From NCBI GenBank assembly GCA_964481655.1, contig CAYZVO010000013.1, forward strand, positions 8,635 through 72,634: a stretch of 64,000 nucleotides of DNA. Reading direction: 5' to 3'. The notes under the pieces are model-generated. The model was not told the DNA's origin and did no database searches. It saw only the letters and a list, made by a program, of their open reading frames with translations. The position numbers were made by a program, and so were the translations under genes. This DNA comes from CALDOK01 sp964481655. Lineage in GTDB: Bacteria > Myxococcota_A > UBA796 > JAFGLY01. Position 1 is the first letter of the stretch, and each line of letters opens with the position of its first letter. This document shows positions 1 to 7,970 of this stretch, in pieces.

Positions 1-407
1 AGCTCATCCCCCCATCGCTCGAAGCGGAGGCCGTGCGCAGCGGCTCCAACATGGTCCCATTGATGCGCCTCGCCGTCGCGTAGACAGGCCAGCTGGCCGC
101 GCTCGGTGAGCATCCAGATGTCCCCGCCCAGCGCCTCGACCCGCGCCACGCGGTTGCTGGGCAGGTCGGGCAGGTCGGTGCGCCGCAGGACGGTGAACTC
201 CAACCCGTCGAAACGCACCAGGCCGTCGAAGGTGGCCAACCAGAGGAAGCCCTCTTCGTCCTGGGTGATGTCGACGATATGGTCCAGGGGCAGCCCGTCT
301 TCGATGGTCCAGCGGTCCACCAGCAGCTCCCCGTCCATGGTGCGCTCCATGCCGCGGGCCCATGCTGGGCTCGACAGGAGGACCGCGATGAGGACTGCTG
401 GGATCAC
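1..407 (-). CDS. Two-component regulator propeller protein, N-terminal fragment
   Basis: The 5' part of a gene that runs off the left edge. A GTG start at 405-407 follows a GAGGA ribosome site and an in-frame TGA nine bases upstream. The product begins with a signal peptide (about 17 residues ending in PAWA) and then a DRWTIEDGLPLD...GFLWLATFDGLVRFDG stretch. That is the typical Reg_prop blade found in the periplasmic sensor part of hybrid histidine kinases and diguanylate cyclases (family knowledge). About 135 residues are visible, so the output domain is unknown. ATG codons in another frame here give only Arg/Pro-rich nonsense. Identification of the repeat is good; the overall function is open. 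Confidence 0.75.
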   Translation of the reverse strand, partial: MIPAVLIAVLLSSPAWARGMERTMDGELLVDRWTIEDGLPLDHIVDITQDEEGFLWLATFDGLVRFDGLEFTVLRRTDLPDLPSNRVARVEALGGDIWMLTERGQLACLRDGEAHQWDHVGAAAHGLRFERWGDE

Positions 408-596
408 GACCGTTCATTCCTCGCAGCGAAGGCTCCGTGCGCCACTATCGTGGACGCATCGGGCGCGTCTTGTGCCGACCACCAGCGTTTGGATACCACA
501 GCGCCACGAGGGCAAGGTCCTTCTGTCCCAGGAACACTCGAATCTGTCCCGTCCGGGCACAACATCCTCACGGGGAGCCGTGCCGTCAGCCTGCCT

Positions 597-1592
597 TCAC
601 TCGGTCCACCACCCCTCGGCGTCCACCTTCACCGTGACGTCGCCGTGCTGGTCGCTGCGCATGATGCGGGCGCCGGCGTCTTCGATGCGGTCCATGGCGT
701 CCTGGGTGGGGTGGCCGTAGGAGTTCGAGCCCACCGAGATGAGGGCAAGCTCGGGCTGGATGCGGTCCAGGAAGGCGGCGCTGGAGGAGTAGGCCGAGCC
801 GTGGTGATGGACCTTGTAGATGTCGATGAGGCCGGGGTCGAGGTCCTCTTCGCAGTCGTCCTCGGGGCAGTCACCACCCAGCAGCATGGTCACGCCCGCG
901 AAGGCCACCCGCAGCACGAGGGAGTTGGCGTTCTCGTCCGAGTCCCCCGGCGAGCCCGGGTGGAGGATGTCCGCCTGCACCCCCGGCCCCAGGTCGATGC
1001 TGTCGCCGCGCTCGAGGGTGGTGCGGCAGCGGGTCGCCTCGGCGGCGTAGCTCTCGTAGGCGTTGCTCGTGGCCGAGCCGCCGTGGTCGTAGCAGCGCCT
1101 CACCTCGGGGTGGGCGGCCAGGACCTCGTCCATGGCGCCCAGGTGGTCGGCGTGCATGTGGGACAGCAGCGTGTAGTCCAGGCGGCTCACGCCGGCCTCG
1201 GCCAGCGCGGCCTCGATCTCGTCGTCGCTGCCGCTCTTGCCGCCGTCCACCAGCAGGCTGGTGCCCGTGGGCCCGATGAGCAGGAAGGCGTCGGCCTGTC
1301 CCACGTCGATCATCGTCAGGCTCATGGTGCCCTCGGCCTCGGGCTCGGCATCCTGGGGCTCTTCGTCCGGCTCGTCGTCGACGGCGGGCTCCCCGGTGTC
1401 CTCGGGCTCGTCATCCTGCTCGGGATCCTCCGGGGCGGGCAGGGGGCGATCCCAGGTGTCGCCGAGCTCGTCCCAGCCGGTGTCGTGGATGTCGTGGTCC
1501 TGGTGGACCAGGCTCACGGGCGGATCGACCATGCAGCCGGCACACAGCAGGGCGGACAGGACGGAGACGAGGGCCGGAGACAGGTGGGTCAT
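597..1592 (-). CDS. Secreted metallo-beta-lactamase-fold lipoprotein (ComEC C-domain-like)
   Basis: 331 residues. The N-terminus is a lipoprotein signal with the acylated Cys at residue 20, followed by a 60-residue linker rich in Asp, Glu and Pro, as in many deltaproteobacterial surface lipoproteins. From residue 92 comes the metallo-beta-lactamase fold: MIDVGQADAFLL, LLVDGGKSG and the zinc motif HMHADH (145-150), then GGDCPEDD and HHHGSAYSS. This pattern matches the soluble C-terminal domain of ComEC/Rec2 and related secreted hydrolases. The Pro-poor catalytic core is complete, so an active hydrolase or nuclease outside the inner membrane is plausible. The substrate cannot be told from sequence. 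It lies 53 bases downstream of a glycosyltransferase gene on the same strand. Confidence 0.8.
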   Translation of the reverse strand: MTHLSPALVSVLSALLCAGCMVDPPVSLVHQDHDIHDTGWDELGDTWDRPLPAPEDPEQDDEPEDTGEPAVDDEPDEEPQDAEPEAEGTMSLTMIDVGQADAFLLIGPTGTSLLVDGGKSGSDDEIEAALAEAGVSRLDYTLLSHMHADHLGAMDEVLAAHPEVRRCYDHGGSATSNAYESYAAEATRCRTTLERGDSIDLGPGVQADILHPGSPGDSDENANSLVLRVAFAGVTMLLGGDCPEDDCEEDLDPGLIDIYKVHHHGSAYSSSAAFLDRIQPELALISVGSNSYGHPTQDAMDRIEDAGARIMRSDQHGDVTVKVDAEGWWTE

Positions 1593-1599
1593 GAGGCTC

Positions 1600-1617
1600 G
1601 GGAGCGCGGGGGCTCCC
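1600..1617. terminator. Short hairpin between glycosyltransferase and MBL lipoprotein genes
   Basis: GGGAGC and GCTCCC form a 6-bp stem around a G-rich six-base loop just upstream of the MBL lipoprotein start at 1592. There is no T-run, so it may attenuate or mask translation instead of terminating. Confidence 0.3.
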
Positions 1618-1620
1618 TGC

Positions 1621-1648
1621 CTGTCGGTTCACGGCATCGTGGGGTTTA
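1621..1648 (-). promoter_or_regulatory. Possible weak sigma-28-like promoter before MBL lipoprotein
   Basis: Minus strand TAAA, 16-base spacer, ACCGACAG. It differs by one base in the -10 and one in the spacing from the flagellar promoters found later in the window, and lacks the G after TAAA. It overlaps the end of the glycosyltransferase gene. Confidence 0.25.
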
Positions 1649-3427
1649 GGGCCGGGACGCACCCGCCTTGATTCGGCAGGTCGCCGCCTCCTTGGCCATG
1701 CCCAGGGCGTCGAAGACCTGAGCCGTCAGCAGCCAGGTGCCCGGCCAGGTTGGCAGGGCCTTCATCAGCTGCTGGGCCACGGCCATGGCCTGGGGGGGCT
1801 GGCCGTCAGCGAGCAGCTGGCGCAGCAGCAGGCAGGCCCGGCTGACGGGGTGGGGCTGGCGGTGCAGGCCCAGGCGCTCCCGGGCTGGCAGCTCCCAGCC
1901 GGAGGCCGTCGCGGCGCAGAGCAGCGCGTCGGGGGCGGGCAGGTCCGGCAAGAGCCGCCGGTCGTGGAGCGGGGGAGGGGACCAGCCGGGGCTGGAGCTC
2001 ATGCGCAGGTGCCAGGGCCCTGGGTGGCTCACCCAGCGGTGGAGCCGCTCCTGGGCGGCGTAGGTGCCCTGGAAGTACAGCCGCACGCTCTCGAGGGGCT
2101 CCCGGGGCACCTCGAGGCAGACGTGGATGTCGCGGCCCGGTGCGTGCTGGTGCAGGGTGAGCTCGAGGGCGCCGGGGTCGCCGTCGTCGACCACCACCAG
2201 GGCGTCGGAGGGCTCGGCGGGGATGCTTGGCTGCTCCAGCTGCGCGCGAACCCAGGCCTCGGACGGGGTGTCCGGTCCTTCCCAGCGGGCCAGCTCCCGG
2301 CGACCCTCGGTGAACAGGTCCCGGGCGAAGAGCCCCGAGGCCCAGGCGAAGCCCTCGCGGCGATCAGCGCCAGGCGCGTAGCGCTGCCAGCGGCGCCGGA
2401 ACACCGGCTTCACGTGCTGCAGGGTCCGGCGGCGGTGCTCGGCGGGATCGGCGTGTTTGTTCCACTGGCCGGCAGCCGAGCCCCGGGCGGCGTCGTGGGA
2501 GCGGTACAGGAACACGGGCAGCGGCAGCCCCTCGAACGGGCCCTGGCGCGCCAGCCGCAGGAACATGTCCATGTCCTCGCCGCGGACCATGCCTGGCTCG
2601 TAGGGGCCTGCGGCCCGCTGGGCGGACATGCGCACCAGCGCCGCGCTCACCAGGGCCGGCACCTGCTGCAGGGTGTGCAGGGGCGCCATGGCCCCGGGCA
2701 GGCGGCAGCAGGGAAGGTAGTCCTTCGCCACGCCGGATGCGTCGTCGAAGATGATGGAGTCGGCCATGACCACGGCCAGCTCGGGCTGGTCGAACAGGGC
2801 CTTACCCAGCAGGTGCAGTGCACCGGGCAGGAGCAGGTCGTCGTCGTCCAGCAGCAGCACCGCCTCGCCTCGGGCGGCGGCCAGGCCGGCCTCGAGGGCG
2901 GCGGGCTTGCCGCCGTTGGGCTGGCGGATCACCCGCACATCGTCCATGGCCTCGAGCAGGCGCGGGGTGTCGTCGCTGGAGCCGTCGTCCACCACCAGCA
3001 GCTCGCAGGGCCAGCGCTGGGCCCTGGCTGTCGCCAGCGCGAGGGGCAGCAGGTGGGCTCGGTTGTAGGTGCAGGTCAGGATGGTGACCAGTGGGCCCTC
3101 GACCCGCTCGAGGGGCTCGCTGCCCGCGGCCGGGGCGTGGCTGCCCGTGGGCTCCAGGGCGAGATCGGCTCCCACATGGGCCTCGAAGGGCAGCTCGGAC
3201 CAGCTCGCGAGATCCCCAAGCCCCAGGCTCGACAGGAGCGCCCGCGCGCTGCTGGCGTCGGCGTCGCAGGCCCAGACGGGCCGCCGGCCGGCCACCCGCA
3301 GGGCCGCACAGAGCCAGCCGTCGTCGGGGTGGGTGATGCCCACCACGGGGGGCGCGGCGTGGATGAGCCGGGCCAGCGCCATGCGCTCGATCCGTGTGCG
3401 GGGACGCAGGCGCGTGGGGAGGGCCAT
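1646..3427 (-). CDS. Glycosyltransferase family 2 protein with extra N- and C-terminal domains
   Basis: 593 residues. Residues 112 to about 330 form a GT-A fold of family 2: PLVTILTCTYNRAHLLPLAL, the nucleotide-binding VDDGS (146-150) and the metal-binding acidic DDDD (194-197) followed by LLLPGAL. The first 110 residues resemble a small Rossmann-like domain, and the last 260 residues contain a helical, possibly TPR-like tail (MAVAQQLMKALPTWPGTWLLTAQVFDALG). No signal peptide or membrane helix is evident, so it should act in the cytoplasm, probably adding a sugar to a surface polysaccharide or lipid-linked acceptor. The acceptor is unknown. The ATG at 3427 is the first good start. Confidence 0.8.
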   Translation of the reverse strand: MALPTRLRPRTRIERMALARLIHAAPPVVGITHPDDGWLCAALRVAGRRPVWACDADASSARALLSSLGLGDLASWSELPFEAHVGADLALEPTGSHAPAAGSEPLERVEGPLVTILTCTYNRAHLLPLALATARAQRWPCELLVVDDGSSDDTPRLLEAMDDVRVIRQPNGGKPAALEAGLAAARGEAVLLLDDDDLLLPGALHLLGKALFDQPELAVVMADSIIFDDASGVAKDYLPCCRLPGAMAPLHTLQQVPALVSAALVRMSAQRAAGPYEPGMVRGEDMDMFLRLARQGPFEGLPLPVFLYRSHDAARGSAAGQWNKHADPAEHRRRTLQHVKPVFRRRWQRYAPGADRREGFAWASGLFARDLFTEGRRELARWEGPDTPSEAWVRAQLEQPSIPAEPSDALVVVDDGDPGALELTLHQHAPGRDIHVCLEVPREPLESVRLYFQGTYAAQERLHRWVSHPGPWHLRMSSSPGWSPPPLHDRRLLPDLPAPDALLCAATASGWELPARERLGLHRQPHPVSRACLLLRQLLADGQPPQAMAVAQQLMKALPTWPGTWLLTAQVFDALGMAKEAATCRIKAGASRP

Positions 3428-3565
3428 GGAGGGGCTCTGTGAATGTTGGTGGAACTTTGATTTTCGGGCTTTGAAACGCGGTGATTCAACATCCCGTGGC
3501 GCTTGCCGGGGCTCGATCTGCGAGGTACACCGCGCGCGCCTCTCTCCCTATCATGGAGCTTTGCC

Positions 3566-4081
3566 ATGGACGCCCGCCTCCTTCTCGCGCTTCCCTTCTT
3601 CGCCTTCGCCATCGCCTGCGGTGAGGCCGACGACACCGAAGAGCCCAAGACCGACGACACCCAGTCCGAGGACACCGGGCCCGTCGAGGACTGCCAGCCG
3701 GTCGAGTTCAGCGACGGTGACGGCGGCACCTACACCGTGGCGTCCAACTACGACGACCACGTCAAGCACCACTTCTCCATGCCCGAAGGCGTGCACAAGC
3801 TCATCGTGGGCGGCACCTGGGACACCGACTGGACCATGGAGCTGGACGCCGGCATCGGCTTCTGCCCCGACTCCGGCACCACCTACGCCGAGAGCTACAA
3901 CTCCGACGGCGAGGTCATCCTCGAGCTCACCCCGGACATGGTCGTCGCCGACGCCACGACCTTCGACGCCGGCGCGCAGTGGTTCGCCCACTTCGGCCTG
4001 TACATGCAGGTCGGTGGCCCCGAGGACGGTGAGACGGCCGCGTACACCGTCTACGCCGAGGCCTGCACCTTGGTCGAGTAG
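3566..4081 (+). CDS. Small secreted lipoprotein with acidic linker
   Basis: 171 residues. The start is the ATG at 3566 (GGAG nine bases upstream), which gives a clean lipoprotein signal MDARLLLALPFFAFAIAC with Cys18. A Glu/Asp/Thr linker follows, then a roughly 130-residue beta-rich domain with several Trp and two Cys that may pair. The longer reading frame from 3503 only adds an implausible leader in front of the signal peptide. No family is recognised. The linker composition matches the MBL lipoprotein nearby and suggests display on the outer membrane. A strong hairpin follows the stop. Confidence 0.7.
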   Translation: MDARLLLALPFFAFAIACGEADDTEEPKTDDTQSEDTGPVEDCQPVEFSDGDGGTYTVASNYDDHVKHHFSMPEGVHKLIVGGTWDTDWTMELDAGIGFCPDSGTTYAESYNSDGEVILELTPDMVVADATTFDAGAQWFAHFGLYMQVGGPEDGETAAYTVYAEACTLVE

Positions 4082-4104
4082 AACCCTCGAACCACGCCGA
4101 GAAT

Positions 4105-4136
4105 GCGCTCGCACCCCCCGGGGTGCGGGCGCGTTT
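4105..4136 (+). terminator. Intrinsic terminator after the small lipoprotein
   Basis: A 13-bp stem (4105-4117 with 4120-4132, one G-T pair) with a CC loop, followed by GTTT. It lies 24 bases after the stop codon at 4081. Confidence 0.6.
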
Positions 4137-4194
4137 CACGTTAGGGGATCGTGTTCTTCTCCAATGAACCTCGACCCCTGATCCCGGAGATCCC

Positions 4195-5184
4195 ATGACC
4201 CGCCTGCTCTCTCGCCAAGACGTCATCGAAGTCCTCGACATGGGCGACGTGCTGGACATCCTCGAGGGCGCCTTCGCCGACTTCTCGAACGGCAAGGCCA
4301 ACATGCCCCAGCGCACCCCCATCACCACCCCCGAGCACGGCGGCCTGGCCCTGTTCATGCCCGCCTACCTGCAGGGCATGGGCGCCCTGGGCACCAAGAC
4401 GGTGACCGTCTACAAGGACAACCCCAGCAAGTACGACGTCCCCACCGTGCTGGGCACCATCCTGATCCTGGATGAGAAGACCGGCGCCCCCGTGGCCCTG
4501 ATGGACGGCGGCTACCTCACCGCCATGCGCACCGGCGGCGTGGCCGGCCTCGCCACCCGGCTGATGGCCAAGCCCGACGCCAAGGTCCACTGCATGTTCG
4601 GCACCGGCGGCATGGCCCGCACCCACGCCTGGGCCGTGGACAAGGCCCGCGACATCGAGAAGCTCGTGCTCTTCTCCCTCGATCCAATCGAGAAGCGCCA
4701 GGCCTTCGCCGACTCCCTGAAGGACATCATCTCCTGCGAGATCGTGCTCGCCGACGACCCGGCGGAGGCCGTGGGTCAGGCCGACATCGTCACCCTGATC
4801 ACCTCGGCCAAGGACCCCATCGTCAAGGGCGAGTGGTTCCAGCCGGGCACCCACATCAACGGTGTGGGCTCCCACGCCCCCCACATGCGCGAGCTGGACA
4901 CCGCCACCGTGCAGCGCTCCCGGGTCATCTGCGACCTGGTGGACGCCTGCAAGGCCGAGGCCGGCGACTTCATGATCCCGGCCGAGAAGGGCGAGTGGTC
5001 CTGGGACCAGTGCGGCGGCAGCCTGGGTGATGTCATCACCGAGAAGATCGCCGGGCGCTCCAACGATGATGAGATCACCCTGTTCAAGTCCGTGGGCCTG
5101 GCCATCCAGGACATCTCCGTGGCCTTCCACGTCTACAACAAGGCCCTCGAAGACAGCGTCGGCAGCGACTTCGCGTTCTACTAG
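4195..5184 (+). CDS. Ornithine cyclodeaminase / mu-crystallin family dehydrogenase
   Basis: 329 residues, the full family length. Visible hallmarks are the substrate region PQRTPITTP...LFMPAYLQGMGALGTKTVTVY, the ALMDGGYLTAMRTGGVAGLATRLMA segment, the NAD(P)-binding glycine loop FGTGGMART and GVGSHAPHMRELD. Family members include ornithine cyclodeaminase, archaeal alanine dehydrogenase, ketimine reductase and siderophore or antibiotic precursor enzymes, so the reaction is an NAD(P)-linked imine or amine conversion on a small amino acid. The exact substrate cannot be chosen. It stands alone, with a terminator upstream and a disturbed region downstream. GGAG sits eight bases before the ATG. Confidence 0.85.
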   Translation: MTRLLSRQDVIEVLDMGDVLDILEGAFADFSNGKANMPQRTPITTPEHGGLALFMPAYLQGMGALGTKTVTVYKDNPSKYDVPTVLGTILILDEKTGAPVALMDGGYLTAMRTGGVAGLATRLMAKPDAKVHCMFGTGGMARTHAWAVDKARDIEKLVLFSLDPIEKRQAFADSLKDIISCEIVLADDPAEAVGQADIVTLITSAKDPIVKGEWFQPGTHINGVGSHAPHMRELDTATVQRSRVICDLVDACKAEAGDFMIPAEKGEWSWDQCGGSLGDVITEKIAGRSNDDEITLFKSVGLAIQDISVAFHVYNKALEDSVGSDFAFY

Positions 5185-5269
5185 GCGGAAACGCCGGCGG
5201 AGCGGCGTTTCCGGGCCGCCGTGGTTGGGACCCCCCCCGGGGGGGGCCCCCCAACCCCCCCGGGGGTTG

Positions 5270-5279
5270 NNNNNNNNNN
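5270..5279. other. Assembly gap (10 N)
   Basis: Ten unknown bases. Their flanks are G/C homopolymer runs, which often break assemblies, so the true gap length and the linkage across it are uncertain. Confidence 0.95.
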
Positions 5280-5382
5280 TTTATTTGGGGTATCCGGGGG
5301 GGGTGGGGGTTTGGGGGGGTTGGTGGGTGTTTCGGCGGGGGTGGGGGGCCCCACAACGCCGGCGGTTGTTGGTGGCGGGATG

Positions 5383-5479
5383 CGCGTCATTCTCCCGACC
5401 CTCCCCTCAGGGTCCCGGGTTCGACGCGCTGTCCGCGTCATTCTCCCGACCCTCCCCCCAGGGGCCCGGGTTCGACGCG
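5383..5479. repeat. Two 46-bp direct repeats with inverted ends
   Basis: Copies at 5383-5428 and 5434-5479, separated by five bases. Each begins CGCGTC and ends GACGCG, so every unit can fold on itself. They differ only in the central loop region (CTCAGGGT versus CCCAGGGG). They lie between the gap and the Gp157-like gene. Confidence 0.8.
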
Positions 5480-5554
5480 CGGACAGTAGCTGTCCGGCCT
5501 CTTGTCGTGTGTTCAGGTGGAGGGCATCATTCTCTCCCGCCTCGAGAGGTCGCG

Positions 5555-6133
5555 ATGAACACCGACATCCCCCAGCCCGCCCGTGCCGCGTTGCGGGCCG
5601 TCCTGCAATCTCCCGAACCGGCCTGGCAGCGCGACTTCGCTTCGTTGTTGGAACAGCACGTCAACGGCCTGGTGGAGCTGCAGCGCCTGCGCTCGTTCCT
5701 CGCCCAGCACGCCGAGTCGGCGGGTGATGTCTTCCAACCCCGGCTGCGGGCCATGCTCGCGGGGGTCGAGGAGCAGATCCGCCTCGCGGCTCAGGACAGC
5801 CTCGTCCTCGAGCCCATCGCCGCCGAGTTGCTGGAGCTGCAGGAGCACCGCGCTGCGCTGCAAGCTCGCATCGACCAGCTCCGTGACCTCATCGAGCTGG
5901 CGGTCGGCCACGGCCACAAGTGTACGCTCGGGTCCGTCCGGATCACCGTCAGCTCTCCGGGCGTGTCCCTACGGGTGCTCGAAGCCGACCGGGTCCCCGC
6001 GGAGTTCACCACGCCGCAGCCCGATCGCAAGGCCATCATGGAGCACTTCCGGTCCACGGGCGAGATCCTGCCGGGGACCCAGGTCAACCCCCGCCGCGCG
6101 TCGGTGACTGTGAAGCCCGCGCCCGGAGCGTGA
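5555..6133 (+). CDS. Gp157-like protein
   Basis: 192 residues from the ATG at 5555 (GAGAGG six bases upstream). The N-terminal 120 residues are helical, with heptad-like Leu/Glu patterns predicting a coiled coil. The C-terminal 70 residues read LGSVRITVSSPGVSLRVLEADRVPAEF...DRKAIMEHFRSTGEILPGTQV. That matches the siphovirus Gp157 family pattern, where a short beta segment is followed by 'P-x-EF/Y ... DK-x-x-I-K' and 'G-x-x-V-x-G' (family knowledge, from memory). Gp157 is a phage protein of poorly known function, often beside recombination genes. No other phage gene is visible here, so it may be a domesticated or relic gene. Confidence 0.6.
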   Translation: MNTDIPQPARAALRAVLQSPEPAWQRDFASLLEQHVNGLVELQRLRSFLAQHAESAGDVFQPRLRAMLAGVEEQIRLAAQDSLVLEPIAAELLELQEHRAALQARIDQLRDLIELAVGHGHKCTLGSVRITVSSPGVSLRVLEADRVPAEFTTPQPDRKAIMEHFRSTGEILPGTQVNPRRASVTVKPAPGA

Positions 6134-6136
6134 GCG

Positions 6137-6745
6137 TCACCCCTCCTGCTGCCGCGACGCGGCCTGGGCCGCCTGTTGCCTGGCCCTCGCTTGCTCCACG
6201 GCTTCGGTGTCGATGGCGAGGTCCATCTCCGGCTCGACATCGCCCAGGGCCGCGTCCTCGAGCTGTGCGACCAGCTCCGGGACCTGCTCGTCGGCGTTCT
6301 TGACGTTCAGGCCGATGCCGAAGACGGTCGCGATGAGCACGACGCTCATGAACACCGCCATCATGGCCGGGCCCTCGAAGCCGGACGCGCCGGTGGCGAT
6401 GGCGCCCACCCCTCCCGCGCCGGCGATCAGCGCGGCGATGGTGGCCAGGCGCAGCTGCCAGGTCACCCAGGTGGGCATGCCCGCCTCGCCAGTCACGCGG
6501 GTTCCGCCGGCGGTGGCCTCCAGCTCACCGCTGGCCACCGCCTGCATCAGGGTCCACCAGTCGCGCTTGTTGACCGCGACGGCGAAGCGGTCCTTGCCCA
6601 CGCGGCCGGCCAGGGGGCGGTCCGTGGGGGTGATGACGGAGCCCTGGAACGGGAACAGGCGCCAGCGGGTGCGCTGCTTCAAGCGCAGGGCCACATCTTC
6701 GGGGGAGCCGGGGACGACGAAGGAGAAGGTCTGCTTCTTGGGCAT
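6137..6745 (-). CDS. Membrane protein of unknown function
   Basis: 202 residues. The first 95 residues look like a soluble alpha/beta domain (FSFVVPGSPEDVALRLKQR...), possibly a START/PH-like fold. Two transmembrane helices follow (about 97-120 and 124-147), then an acidic tail ending in a Gln/Ala/Arg-rich helix. No signal peptide, so the N-terminal domain should be cytoplasmic. I recognise no family. It converges with the Gp157-like gene and follows the RNA methyltransferase on the same strand 29 bases downstream, so the two may be co-transcribed. Confidence 0.65.
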   Translation of the reverse strand: MPKKQTFSFVVPGSPEDVALRLKQRTRWRLFPFQGSVITPTDRPLAGRVGKDRFAVAVNKRDWWTLMQAVASGELEATAGGTRVTGEAGMPTWVTWQLRLATIAALIAGAGGVGAIATGASGFEGPAMMAVFMSVVLIATVFGIGLNVKNADEQVPELVAQLEDAALGDVEPEMDLAIDTEAVEQARARQQAAQAASRQQEG

Positions 6746-6774
6746 GAATCACCGGGTGCTACACCCCCGATGTA

Positions 6775-7944
6775 TCACGCCTCGCGTCCGCGTCCCTTGG
6801 GGGCCTTGTCGCTGATGGGGTAGTGCAGCAGCCGGCAGTCGATGGGGCCGTTCTTGATGGGATGCCGGCGCCTGGCCTTGAGGCCCACCTTCTTGGCCAG
6901 CGCGGGCTCACCGCAGAACACCCAGCAGTCCCAGCCCAGCAGGCGGCGGCGCATGGTGTCACCGATGGTGGCGTACAGCTCGTACAGGTCCTCGACCTTG
7001 CCCAGCCGGGCGCCGTAGGGCGGGTTGGTGATCATCACACCGGGCCCGATCTGCGGGGCGAGCTGCTCGAAGGGCTGGACCGCGAGGTGGACCCAGGGCT
7101 GCAGCCCGTAGCGGGCGAGGTTGGAACGGGCCGCCCCCAGGGATGAGTTCGCCCGGTCCAGCCCGACGATGCTCGGCTCCTCCGGAGCCTCCCGCTCCTG
7201 CTTGCGGGCCTGGTGGAGCAGGGCGCGCCACAGGAACGGGTCGTGCTGCTTCCAGGCGTCGAAGCCCCAGCGCGTCCGGTGCACACCGGGGGCCTGCCTG
7301 GCGGCCCAGCCCGCGGCCTCGGACAGGAAGGTGGCGGAGCCGCACATGGGATCGAGCAGGGGGCGGCTGGGGTCCTGGGGCCAGCCGGTGATCCACAGCA
7401 GCGCGGCGGCCAGGGTCTCGCGCAGGGGGGCGGGGCCGGTGGCGCGTCCACGGCCCCGCAGGTGGAGGGGCTCGCCGCTCATGTCCAGGGCGACGGTGGC
7501 GTGACCGCGGGCCAGGTGCACGTTGATGCGCAGGTCCGGCTGCTTGGGGTCCACGCTGGGCCGGCTCCCCGTCTCGTTGCGCATCCGATCGACGATGCCG
7601 TCCTTGGTCTTGAGCGCCCCGAAGCGGCCGTCGCGGATGATGCCCGATCGGCCCAGGAAGTCCACCGCGATGGTGTGCTCGGGGTCCAGGTGCTCGTGCC
7701 AGGGGATGCGCTTGACGGAGCGATACAGCTCGTCGGCGCTGCGCACGGGGAAGTGGGAGAGCTCCAGCAACACCCGGCTGGCGATCCGGGAGTGAAGGCA
7801 GGCCTTCAGCCCGTGCTCGAGGGGGCCTCGGAACAGCACGGCTGAGACCCCGGCCTTGGCCTGGATGTCGAGGGAGCGCAGCTCACCCGCGAGGGCCTCT
7901 TCGGCCCCCGGGGCGACGGTCGCGACGAAGCGGTGATCGGTCAT
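6775..7944 (-). CDS. THUMP-domain SAM-dependent RNA guanine N2-methyltransferase (RlmL/Trm14-like)
   Basis: 389 residues. The N-terminal third resembles the ferredoxin-like plus THUMP RNA-binding region (VATVAPGAEEALAGELRSLDI...). The C-terminal part is a class I methyltransferase: SAM motif DPMCGSATFLSEAAG (198-212), acidic loop GLDRANSSLGAAR and the catalytic NPPY (307-310) used for exocyclic amino methylation. This architecture is shared by RlmL (23S rRNA G2445) and archaeal/eukaryotic Trm14 (tRNA m2G). The RlmK half found in enterobacterial RlmL is absent, as in most bacteria. Cytoplasmic. rRNA is the likeliest target, but tRNA cannot be excluded. Confidence 0.85.
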   Translation of the reverse strand: MTDHRFVATVAPGAEEALAGELRSLDIQAKAGVSAVLFRGPLEHGLKACLHSRIASRVLLELSHFPVRSADELYRSVKRIPWHEHLDPEHTIAVDFLGRSGIIRDGRFGALKTKDGIVDRMRNETGSRPSVDPKQPDLRINVHLARGHATVALDMSGEPLHLRGRGRATGPAPLRETLAAALLWITGWPQDPSRPLLDPMCGSATFLSEAAGWAARQAPGVHRTRWGFDAWKQHDPFLWRALLHQARKQEREAPEEPSIVGLDRANSSLGAARSNLARYGLQPWVHLAVQPFEQLAPQIGPGVMITNPPYGARLGKVEDLYELYATIGDTMRRRLLGWDCWVFCGEPALAKKVGLKARRRHPIKNGPIDCRLLHYPISDKAPKGRGREA

Positions 7945-7970
7945 GGGGGCCCTATACCCCCAAACCGTCC

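Larger units (their letters stand above)
5185..5554. other. Non-coding, low-complexity region with assembly gap
   Basis: No gene is seen here. The stretch holds long C and G runs, ten Ns, G-rich text and a pair of 46-base palindromic repeats. The open frames crossing it have no coding character. The base composition and homopolymers make the join of the two flanks doubtful. Confidence 0.7.

Noticed and set aside
5383..5479. Possible CRISPR or tRNA fragments, because of repeats and a GGGTTCGA motif
   Set aside because: Only two repeats with a five-base spacer, and no acceptor stem or anticodon arm pairs with the T-loop-like motif.
5027..5554. Upstream extension of the Gp157-like gene across the gap
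   Set aside because: It would run through ten Ns and homopolymers and overlap the dehydrogenase gene in another frame; the ATG at 5555 has a good ribosome site.
5555..6133. A prophage at the Gp157-like gene
   Set aside because: Neighbours are an amino acid dehydrogenase-type gene, a membrane protein and an RNA methyltransferase; no structural, integrase or lysis genes.
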